From contig JAVHKY010000052.1 of the NCBI GenBank assembly GCA_035079385.1, positions 6,076,001 to 6,140,000 of the forward strand: 64,000 nt of DNA, in the 5' to 3' direction. The translations under genes and the position numbers were made by a program. The stretch comes from Aspidiotus rigidus. Lineage: Eukaryota > Arthropoda > Insecta > Hemiptera > Diaspididae. Shown in pieces: positions 55,601-64,000 of the stretch (positions are counted from its first letter, which is position 1; the number at the start of each line of letters is the position of its first letter). The notes under the pieces are model-generated. The model did not search any database and had not been told where the DNA came from. It saw nothing but the letters and a program-made list of their open reading frames with translations.

Positions 55601-55732
55601 ATAGAAAAGCTATCCAAAACAGTTTATAGGGTAGCATGCGGCCCCTTAGAACGTGACAAAAGACTTTTACATATTTCAAAGTTTAGTTGTCTCGGGAGCG
55701 ATTGTGCCCTTTCCCAAAAAGGGGGGATGTAA
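52679..55732 (+). pseudogene. Gypsy pol: protease, RT, RNase H, integrase; RT motif lost and one stop
   Basis: One frame runs 52679-55732 except for a TGA at 55253-55255. Residues are counted from 52685. Protease: LYDPGANVS (D21), where families usually have D-S/T-G. RT: FTALNKLV, FTTIDINSAFW, QWKCMPFGI; but the catalytic YxDD block is absent (Y353-I354 run straight into FSETF). RNase H: YTDASIEGIG (D497), YSDHKPL. Integrase: zinc-binding H/H/C/C (near residues 679-720), catalytic D750, D808 and E844. The C-terminal integrase part lies after the stop (VNDLVFVENG; WIGPFPIIEKL). Reverse transcriptase cannot work without the aspartates, so this copy is not autonomous. Confidence 0.9.
55716..55727 (+). 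promoter_or_regulatory. Polypurine tract
   Basis: AAAAAGGGGGGA directly before the 3' LTR, the primer site for plus-strand DNA synthesis in LTR elements. Confidence 0.85.
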
Positions 55733-55978
55733 AATTACGGATTGTAATTTCACGAATAATCCTGCTCACATAATTATTCACTGTCCTCTCGGTTCAATCG
55801 CTCGAACGCTGGGTAGTCGATAAGAACATACGTAGTTGTAGTTTTGCAGAGATAGCTGCGAGTCATTATAATAAGTTGTAAACGTGCGCGATTCCAGGTG
55901 TAAAGATAATTTATCGATTCTCGATTAAACATAGAGCATCGAATTACAAATTTTTCGAACAGTAATTACTTTGTTACA
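55728..55978 (+). repeat. 3' LTR of the Gypsy element
   Basis: 251 bp, the same ends as the 5' LTR. Differences include CACATAATT for CACATGATT and CCAGGTGT for CCACGTGT. Confidence 0.93.
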
Positions 55979-57548
55979 TATATATTAACCATTTTAGATG
56001 ACTTTACTCGATATCTCCAAACACATGCCTTAAAATCAAAAGCACAAGTACCTGAATTCCTCGATCTCTCTCTAATGAAATTAAAAACAATGTTTCCTGA
56101 GAAACCCTATTTTCATACCTTCAGATCTGATTCTGGATCTGAATTTCCTAGCAATGAAACTTCAAAAATATTACAGAAGTATGACCTTGAACATATTATG
56201 TGATGAAGGTATAGTTGGACCTTCTCACATCCTAAGGGCTTTATGTAAAACGCGACACAAAGAGTATTAGGCTTTCATTGAAAAGTAAGACTTGACAATG
56301 GAAAACTATAACATCAGAATATTCAAAAGATAGTATCTGAAAATGTAACAGAATGCTCGTAAGCATACAGATACATGGGTTTATAAAGGTGGCTATTGAA
56401 GGGGGAAACTAGGAGCTAAATGGGGATAACCAATAATATTGTCTTAAATCTAAGGGGAGTAAATAGTGTCTTGTGCAAACTAAAGTAAAGGGTACATAGT
56501 CTTATACATAAGTGCATATAATATAATAGATAGTAAAGTGTGCAAAATAGAAGTAGGGATATGGATAGATAAAACGGACTAAGAACTGGAAGGAGACTAC
56601 TAAAGGGAAATTGGGGAGTTAGTGGGAGTACGTATAAGTAGGGATAAAATAAGTGGGAGTTAGGATAAGCAATATACAACTTAATCATATGGTTAAACCT
56701 AAGTGGGGATAAAGTAGGGATACTTAAAGATACGTTATAATGGAAAAGTGGGAATATGATATGTGTGTACTAGTGTACGTGTATATTGTAACATTGTATG
56801 CGTTAAGCCTAATAATTATTTTACGTCGAACAAAAGGTCTACAACGCTCGTTACGATTGTGACGTCATGGACATGAATAAAAATACCGTTTGTCGTATAT
56901 TTACATACGTTGGACAGTTATACAGATCGCGTCACAGATGAAAATATTGCGCCTGGCAATAAATTTGTCCCTCGCTCTACAGTTGAATTTTTAGTAGGTT
57001 TTCGAGATACTGGCTATACAACCTATAATCCTAAAACAAGAAAGACTTCAGACATGTGTTCAGTAGGAATAAATGAAGATGTTAAATACAAAGATCTCTT
57101 TCATCATATTCAGGATATGAATTCCATTGAATTTATTCCTGTTAATGAACTAAAAAATGATACAATAGAGAATGCGTGTGATCCTCATATTGCTAACTCT
57201 TTGTCTACAGCACATGCTCCGCATGATGCTCCATTGTCCTCTGACTGTGATTCTTATATATTAGAAGACTCAGAAATTATTGAAGAAACTTTAGATTTTG
57301 ACTGGGATGACACCTCTCTTCCCATATCTATTAAATCGTGTAAGTTACCATCAGCCTATGAATCTGAAATTGGGCAATTTGATAACAAATTTCTTGATTT
57401 AACTCTTGTACCACTTACCTACAAACAACCCGTTGAACATTTCTATTGCGGCAGAATTGTGGATGCGTATACGCGGCCTCCACTACACCAATACACACGC
57501 AAATACTCGTGTAAATGTATGTGTGTTGTAGCTGCAGAAAAGTTGTAA
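55979..57548 (+). pseudogene. Copia retrotransposon, 3' part: integrase core and SH3-like segment
   Basis: Directly after the Gypsy element the Copia integrase continues (TILDDFTRYLQTHALKSKAQ with the first catalytic Asp; FRSDSGSEF with the second) to a stop near 56,203. 56,205-56,905 has no recognised coding sequence; it is AT-rich with GTGGGATA/AGTAGGGATA-like words and may be an insertion or decay. 56,910-57,548 carries the Copia SH3-like segment after the integrase (KFVPRSTVEFLVGFRDTGYT, YNPKTRK) followed by an acidic, poorly conserved stretch. RT and RNase H are not found, so the element is truncated on this side. Confidence 0.75.
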
Positions 57549-57597
57549 CACCACGACTTCTCGCACCCCCACAATCACACTAATTTGCCATCTTCTC

Positions 57598-57845
57598 GCG
57601 TATACAAGTGTAGTGGTGGTACAGTTGTACAAACACTATTTTGCACGCCCCTAGTTTGCCTCTAATTGACGGCTAACTTGCGTACACATGTGTAGTGGTG
57701 GTACAGTTGTATGCACACTTTTTGCGCGCCCCTAATTTGCCACTAATTGACGAATGACTGGCATATACATTTCTAGTGGTATTTTGGCGGCATAACTCCT
57801 CTTATACGCGCTTCTAACTTGCGTATAATTGACAAATATCTTGCG
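57598..57845 (+). repeat. 82-bp tandem repeat, about three units
   Basis: GTAGTGGTGGTACAGTTGTA recurs at about 57,612 and 57,694, with a degraded third unit from about 57,762. Each unit also has CGCCCCTA and CTAATTGACG. Confidence 0.75.
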
Positions 57846-58374
57846 TACAAAGAAGATGAAGCAGGAGCTCTTTCGAGTACAATTTTTTTCATTTAAATTG
57901 ATTATTTTGTCGTCTCAAACAGTAATGTTTCTTGGAACGTTGTATCTTCAATTTTTTCAAGCCTCAAGGCAGAAAAAACATCTATTTGGCCCAGTCGTCA
58001 GAATTTTTTTCATGTTTAATACATTCATTCAACTTGGAACTGGAAGTCGAATTTTCCAAAGCTCCTCTTCTCATACAAGAACTATCTGTACAAAGGGCGT
58101 CAGTAAAGAAAAATTTATCACAGAAAAATCATTAAAAAAAAAATGGACAACCAAATTCAGTTTGAAATTTTAGCTCAAAATATCTCCGCAACAACGAGTT
58201 CAAGCAAAAAAATTATAAGATTAAAAATTGAAGAACGTCTCTTCTTCTACTTATAAGATGCATAATCACAGTTTGGATACATTCAGTAACAAAGTAGAGA
58301 TCCTTAGGAATATGCCAGCAGACGCCCTTATTGCTGAGATGAAAACAATCATGGTTAAAAAAAACAACGGTTTC

Positions 58375-58627
58375 CTTAACAAAGTTGAACGAGGAGCGCA
58401 GGGAACCTGTTTTATGGTAGAAAGGGTGTTGATATCGAGACTGATTCTAAATTGAAATCTTGAAGGTTTTTAAAATTTGTTCAAATCTCCCTCCTATTGT
58501 ACACAACTCGAAAGTCGACATTTTTCGAAGTCCCCCTCCTATAATTCGACAATCGAATTTTTACAAGTTTTTGGATTGACGGCGCACGTCGTTTTTTCCG
58601 ACCCCCCTATAAAACAGATCCCCTGTT
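58375..58627 (+). mobile_element. Minisatellite-bearing repeat family, copy E (253 bp)
   Basis: The head CAACGGTTTCCTTAACAAAG and CAGGGAACCTGTTTTATGG are followed by about two diverged units (AAGTCGACATTTTTCGAAG; CCCCCTCCTATAATTCG). A GACGGCGCACGTCG block and the end CCCCCCTATAAAACAGATCC then CCTGTT close it. It is flanked by A-rich sequence as in copies C and D. Confidence 0.75.
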
Positions 58628-59249
58628 AGAAAAAATTTCATATGAGAGATAGTTTATGATCTAAAACACACAAAAATTAGGTCTCTGCAAAAAGAGCGTC
58701 TGTCACACGGACGCAATTTATACAGATGGGTCCTTGCATATTGTGTAATATGAATGTTCATAGATAGGCCAGCAAAATTTTCCCGATTACAACTGGTACA
58801 TATATTTGAAATTCAAATATTCATAGATCCAAAGGTCGTGTCTGGCTAGTAAAGACCGGTTTAACTCTATGAAAGAACCCGTGAGTTTTTTTCCTGTCCA
58901 TACCTCCAAAGCCTCAGAAAATGTGACCGAGGAAGAGAAAAGGCGTGACCGTTTGTTTCGGCGCGGACGTCTCGACTCGGCCGTTTGGACGCCAACGTTT
59001 AGGTACGAATCCTTTCGGCGCCACAGTAATTTTGACGGTTCAGTTATTTCGAAATGTGTTCTTGCATAAAAATATCGATATTTACAAAAGTATTTAAAAG
59101 AACGAAAATAGTTACTAAAATTGAATCATAAAATTTTTATAATGGTAATTATAAATTGTATGCAATCGCTCTGAGATATTCGATCGTGCTTCGATTTTTA
59201 TAATTGCAGACGATTCGGAGGAGCCGTTGATCTTTTGAAATGTATTTTG
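58628..59249. other. Non-coding stretch
   Basis: Nothing is recognised. A short GC-rich part (58,910-59,030) has no domain match. Confidence 0.4.
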
Positions 59250-59250
59250 A

Positions 59251-59620
59251 TCATTTTAGCGGCAAAATGGCACCGATTTCCGAGTGTGTGTAGTTTACAT
59301 TTCGACCCTTTAGCGCTGACCTGATCTTTCTTACAAATCGCCACAGATTAGGATGCGAGTACCCAAAGTGCTGTTGCAGGCGATGCTGATGGCCAGCTTC
59401 AGCACTGTTATTGGTTTGGGCATCGCCTTTCGTGGTTCGTGAATGTACATTCCACCTTCCTGACGAAATCGTGGGTGTTTTCAAGCACGACCCCGCCTCC
59501 CTGGACGACCAATATAATTATCCTCAAATTCCATCAGGATTTCCAGCGATTCATCAACATCATCTTTCGTCATCGAAGAGAAAATTGTCCGCGCCGAAAC
59601 AATATTTCACCAGAAAAGGC
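59251..59620 (-). pseudogene. MULE transposase C-terminal fragment, another lineage
   Basis: Read leftward, DDVDESLEILMEFEDNYIGR then PGRRGRA lies at about 59,570-59,490. After a frame change, RWNVHSR, TNNSAEAGHQHRLQQHFG and SHPNLWRFVRKI lie at 59,450-59,320. NNS-E-x-H with the downstream HPNLW-F is the end of the DDE domain in FLYWCH-type MULE transposases, the third catalytic acid being the Glu of NNSAEA. It differs from the A/B/D family and from copy C. Only about 110 residues remain. Confidence 0.7.
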
Positions 59621-59837
59621 ATAAAGACATCTTATTATAGAGGGCAAAATGGAATATTTTCCGCCATACATAATTTTATATAATTCATTGATACACAATT
59701 GTTATTTAGTCTAAAATATATTGAACAGAATCACAAATTCACCTTGTAATGAGCGTATTTTAATTCAAAATTCATTTTTAATTCTTATATTATTACAACA
59801 GCACCTATACTAGTATTTCTTCCTGAAGGTTGATAGG

Positions 59838-59950
59838 TCCCCGTTAGGTCAGTTAGTTAGGGCGCGACAGATAAGTGAACGCGTTCGAGCCCCGCATGGC
59901 TGAGGTGACATGATGAGGAGTGCCTCAAATAATTTTTTTTTTCGCACTTT
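59838..59950 (+). repeat. tRNA-derived SINE-like sequence
   Basis: TTAGGTCAGTTAGTTAGGGC (A-box-like) is followed 25 bases later by GCGTTCGAGCCCCGC (B box), then about 50 bases and a T-rich end. Spacing fits a pol III promoter. The acceptor ends do not pair well, so SINE is favoured over a tRNA gene. Confidence 0.55.
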
Positions 59951-61964
59951 TTCCCTTCATTCTTTTTGCACAGTATGTTTTGTGAATGTAATTGTAATTT
60001 TATATTAATTTTGATTAAAAAAGAAAATAATAATGATAATAATAATAATAATAATGGGCCCACAGTGGTAACAAAGTTGGTAAGCAGCTACTTCACAACT
60101 ACAAAAGAAGACAGTGGTAAAACAGTGGCTAAACAGCTATTTCACCCCTTCCCGTGTGTACGCAAAGTAGTGCCGTTGAAACCACTGAGGTTCCTACAAC
60201 TACAAAATAATTATCATCAGACTGAAATTCTGTGCTAGCTAAGATATGGCACCTCGGTTTATTAGTTTTTTATATCACAACGGTTTTTAGCTATTTTTAA
60301 CGTTTCATAAATCGTACAAAAAATACATCTACAAATTGTAAAAGAGAATAAAATTCACGTCTTTTCACGGCTCTGCCGTCGTTTATTCTCTTCTACAATT
60401 ACTTGCATCCGTCGCGACAAGTTTTTTCCTATTTGTACATATACAAAGTACAAATCGCATCGTTTTAGCTAATTTTCGCGCTTTTCGGACTCTTCCTGGC
60501 GAGGAAACGTAAGGGACGAAGGTTGTATTTTTACTATTATAGATTATTCAGTCTTGCCACCTGCCGGCGCGCTAAAAATCTTATCGTATACCTATCAGCC
60601 GAAGAGAAAACGTCCTCCACGGTAATGTTTATTCACCACAATGTGAAAACTTATTATTCACATTTCAATGGTTCTGTAGGATCTCAAGAAAATAGTTGAG
60701 CAAGATAGTTTTTTTTACAGACTGTATTATCAATGAGTGTTACCTAATTAATACGGTCAGTATGTTTATTTTATTTTGAAATTTTATTTTGTGTATGAGG
60801 CTCCCTAACAAATATTTACTTCACGTACAAGAACCTCTAAACCTGCCCAAGTGACTTTTGAAAAAATGTTTAAGTTACAGATGCAGTTCCATTCTATAAT
60901 TGTATGAGTTGTGATTCCCAACCCTTTCTGTATTACGTACAGTTGAAGAATATTTAATAATTAAACATCCACCGCACAAATTCTTGTTGAGCAAGATACA
61001 CAATCATATGGCTAGTTCTTATCAACATAATTATGCTAATTAATGAAATAGTTCATAGACTGTCTTATTCACTAATCCTATGCTATTTTGAAGAGAGTCT
61101 TCCATTTTGTGTACAGTACAAATTCTTGAAAGCTGAATTCTTGATAAGTACGTATGTGTTACCTAATTAATGCGGTCACCACGTTTGATGATTACATATT
61201 GTCTAGTATGACATTGTTCCTCTAAGAAGTATGAATATTTTTTTTGAAGGAGCTATTGGTACTGAATTGTACAAATTCTCAAAAGCATAAGTTTTTTTAG
61301 ACGTTTAATGAACAGTGAGTATTATCTACAAAATTGCATCCAATAAGTGTTACTTAAGACAAACTTCACTTTACCATATTATCAACAGTCATGAAGGAAT
61401 GCGATATCAGATGAATAAGAAATGATCTGAAATTCAAATTTCCAACAAAAAATAAAGCATAAACAGGATGTACCAGCTTCATTTGTACATTTGGTGGTAT
61501 GTATTCATGATCTCCTTACTTATGAGGACACAAAATAGATGTCTACAATTAATCCATTTCCTTAAACTGTCCTCAACTCTTCAAGTCTTAATGTTGTTTT
61601 GGTTAAATTGTACTAATTAAAATGGTTTGTAGCTTAGATGATAATAGGAAAAAAGAAACTACATCTTCAACATGATAAACAATGTCAAAACACCAGAATC
61701 ACATTCATACCCTCCAACTTTTATTTTTCAAAAAGTTTCCATACAGTAGTATATTAATTTATTACTTTGAAAAAATTCTCGACCATTTTTATCAAAAAAT
61801 CTGAAAAAAAGCATCAAGCTTCACTTATTTGCTCGTGATATCCAAAATACATAATGAACAATTATCGTCAAATTGAAACATTCACACAAGTGATTTGTTA
61901 AGCTACAATAACTTAAGAAATGGTAATGTAGAAAATATTGAAATCCCTTCAATCTTCAAGCCTA
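59951..61964. other. Non-coding stretch, 3' flank of the zinc-finger gene
   Basis: A short (AAT)n lies at 60,027-60,054. A minus-strand AATAAA at 61,720-61,725 could serve the zinc-finger gene. No other feature is recognised. Confidence 0.45.
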
Positions 61965-63946
61965 TTATAGCGCCAGATAATCTTTCCCACCATCTGAGAT
62001 TGTTTTTGAAGTATGGAATTCAGAGTATACATTATTTTCCCGCATTGGTTTTGATCTTTCCTTCATGCAGATGCGCATATGTGCTTTCAAGTTGACAAAT
62101 CTATCAAAAGTGCTACGGCAATATCCGCAAGTGAAACTTTTTAAATTCTTACAATCTCCTGAGATCATATGCTTTTGAAGCAAATTGCTACTTTTAAACG
62201 ACACTTTACATGAACACACATACTCCATTCCCTCTGATGGATGACAAGTTGAATGTTTTTGAAGATAATATTCATTTAACGCATAGAATTCACATTTGTC
62301 GCATTTAGGAAACTTGACATATGGCGGAGGGGTTACATTATGTTTAACAAAAAGGTGATAGAGTTGCATGTTGCGTTTTGATGACTTATATCCACAATGA
62401 ATACAATATGCTGGATTATTGAACTCTCTATGAATGGTATGTAGATGAATACGATAACTGTAGTAGGAGCCAAAACTTAATGATTCTGGACCACAATCCT
62501 TACAAGTCCATGGACCATTGATATTTTCGTTAGGAATTGTAGCGTTGGTTTTGACAATGTTAACTGCATCAGTCAAAGGGCTACCTTCTACTGATCTTTC
62601 AAGCAACTTTGAAATAGTAGATGATGGTTTATTTAAGGAGCCTATTGTATCAATATTTGACATATTTTTAGTTTGTTTGACAATAATGGCTTTACTAAGG
62701 CTACTATTTGTGAGCATTGCTTCCTTTAACTTTCCAGTCATTGTTCCTTTCATTGGCACAATTTTGATGCAAACGTTCTTGCTCTTAAATAAAGGATTAT
62801 TCTTGCACAAGTCAACCAACTTATTCATTTGTGTTGGGTTTTCAGCACCTTTGACTTTTATAGCAAATACTCGCGAGCTCAAATCTGTTGCCATTTGACA
62901 GTTATTGGTATTTGCACTCAGAGGGGTGAAGAGAGTTGTATCACTTGATATTTTATCAACAACAGTTGAAAGAGCTGAATTGAGTACCTTTGTGGAATGT
63001 AGACTATTCTCCTTAATGTCTACTTCTTCTTCTAAAAGAGTGTGATCCAGTGAATCAACTCCATTGATATCACAAGAAACTGCTGCAACATCAGGTTTAC
63101 TCCTAAAATTTGGCAACATTTCAATTGTACTCTGAACTTCGGGCAGTTGAGACAAATGTTGACTTTCTTCCACATTCAGAGTCTCATTTACGATTGAAAC
63201 AGGATATGACTTCGGAATATTGTCAACTTCTGGATCAATGTTTTGGACAACAGACAAAGAACTGTCAACGCCGTCATTTTCAGTCAATACTACATCATTT
63301 TGTGCAGTTGTCAAAGGTGTTACAAGTTCACTTGATTTTTCCAAATTATCATTAATGGTATCCACAGATCGAATATTTTCACATATATTCACATTATTTG
63401 AAGAACGTACAGATTTTTCAACCATCTTTTTTGTAGAATTACTGAGAACAGATCTACTTGCATCCAATCTCTTATATTCTTTTAACGGTACTAACGATGA
63501 TATCAGAGAAGTAGATGTAGAGGCAGAAGGTTGGCTGCTCAAATCTTTGGGATAGGATATATTATTTACTTGATACTTGCAAATATTAGACATGTAGTCT
63601 GTTTTAGATGGGTAGGAAACAACAGATTCAGATTTCTGGAAGTTGGATGAATCATTGTTTTTTAGACCACATGGAGGGGTATATTTGTCAAACGGACTGT
63701 ATAAAGTGTTTATATGATTTCTACGGTGTCCAGAAATTTTTAGCTTTTCAAGGAATTGTAAGTGACATTCTTCCAATAACCTTAAGCTCTCTGGATTTGA
63801 ATACAGTCTTCTTGTATTGTAGGTTACATCTTGGAAAGTAGATCTACAGGAGCTTGCTTCTAGTTCCATGTCAGATATTTCAAACCTAGATGGTGTGGGA
63901 CTGGTGAGGTTCCTAGAACATACAAAGATGAATAAGTCTCCTGAAA
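61965..63946 (-). CDS. C2H2-type zinc-finger protein, large (probably last) exon
   Basis: 634 codons from ATG 63869 to the stop at 61965. Residues 1 to about 450 are Ser/Thr/Asn-rich and look largely disordered, with a conserved-looking start (RLYSNPESLRLLEECHLQFL). The C-terminus has five zinc fingers: C456/C459...H475/H480; C489/C492...H505/H510; C523/C526...H539/H543; an atypical C552-x-C554...H567...C573; and C581/C584...H597/C601. Such proteins usually bind DNA or RNA in the nucleus. The frame stays open upstream of the ATG to a splice-acceptor-like tract (CTCTTTACAGTTTCAG, exon start 63946 or 63940), so the real protein may begin in an exon beyond the window. I do not recognise the orthologue. 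It is not transposon-like; with 36998-37738 it is one of two host gene candidates. Confidence 0.8.
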
Positions 63947-64000
63947 CTGTAAAGAGAGAGAAAAGGAATCAGCTTTTCTTTAGCTCATGAAGATTTGATA

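Larger units (their letters stand above)
51246..55978 (+). mobile_element. Gypsy LTR retrotransposon, near complete, nested in Copia
   Basis: LTRs at 51246-51496 and 55728-55978 (251 bp each, TG...CA) enclose gag and pol. TATA flanks both sides (51242-51245; 55979-55982). A polypurine tract (AAAAAGGGGGGA, 55716-55727) sits directly before the 3' LTR. By eye the LTRs differ at five positions, about 98 percent identity, so the insertion is fairly recent. The host Copia integrase frame resumes exactly after the duplication. Confidence 0.93.

Noticed and set aside
59838..59950. A functional tRNA gene
   Set aside because: A and B boxes are present but there is no cloverleaf with a pairing acceptor stem.

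Overview
This window looks like repeat-dominated, AT-rich DNA from an animal nuclear genome. It is most likely an arthropod, probably an insect; I cannot name the species. The evidence is the combination of BEL/Pao, Gypsy and Copia LTR retrotransposons, a Penelope-like element, several MULE families (SWIM- and FLYWCH-containing), a Helitron remnant, tRNA-like SINE sequences, many MITE-type inverted repeats, long (GA)n/(CT)n tracts, and splice acceptors before the two host gene candidates. There are no bacterial features (no operons, no Shine-Dalgarno-led gene runs) and no CRISPR array.

Layout. 1-2.5 kb: intact 3' part of a BEL/Pao pol. 2.9-6.2 kb: a foldback repeat, a candidate MITE and decayed MULE copy A. 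7.2-12.4 kb: a second BEL/Pao element, broken by a 153-bp hAT-type MITE and a 362-bp solo LTR. 12.6-14.8 kb: a third BEL/Pao pol fragment (minus strand), interrupted by a 1.3-kb MULE (copy B) with a 9-bp target duplication and by a (GA)n expansion. 15.5-17.0 kb: a young Penelope-like element with 141-bp inverted terminal repeats and hammerhead-like motifs. 19.85-22.58 kb: FLYWCH-MULE copy C, nearly intact, inside a zone of inverted short repeats. 24.5-26.5 kb: decayed Gypsy pol with a MITE. 26.8-34.8 kb: minisatellite-bearing repeat family, LINE reverse-transcriptase fragment, TIR elements, Helitron remnant, composite tandem array and a PIF/Harbinger-type MITE. 36.99-37.74 kb: a host-like gene for a mucin-like single-pass membrane protein. 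38.6-43.5 kb: a hairpin-headed repeat family, one copy split by a 1.14-kb long-TIR element carrying an ORF. 45.6-47.3 kb: KRBA2-like integrase tail and MULE copy D. 48.9-57.5 kb: a decayed Copia element split by an almost complete Gypsy element (51.25-55.98 kb) with matching LTRs and a canonical -1 frameshift site. 58-60 kb: more repeats and a MULE fragment. 61.9-63.95 kb: C2H2 zinc-finger gene on the minus strand.

How it fits together. Almost all coding sequence is transposon-derived, and the nesting gives relative ages: several insertions sit at exact target duplications inside older element genes. Only two loci look like host genes, the membrane protein at 36,998-37,738 and the zinc-finger protein at 61,965-63,946. 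The most interesting unexplained structures are the minisatellite-bearing repeat family (with one copy inserted into another), the long-TIR element with its AT-hook ORF, and the orphan membrane protein.
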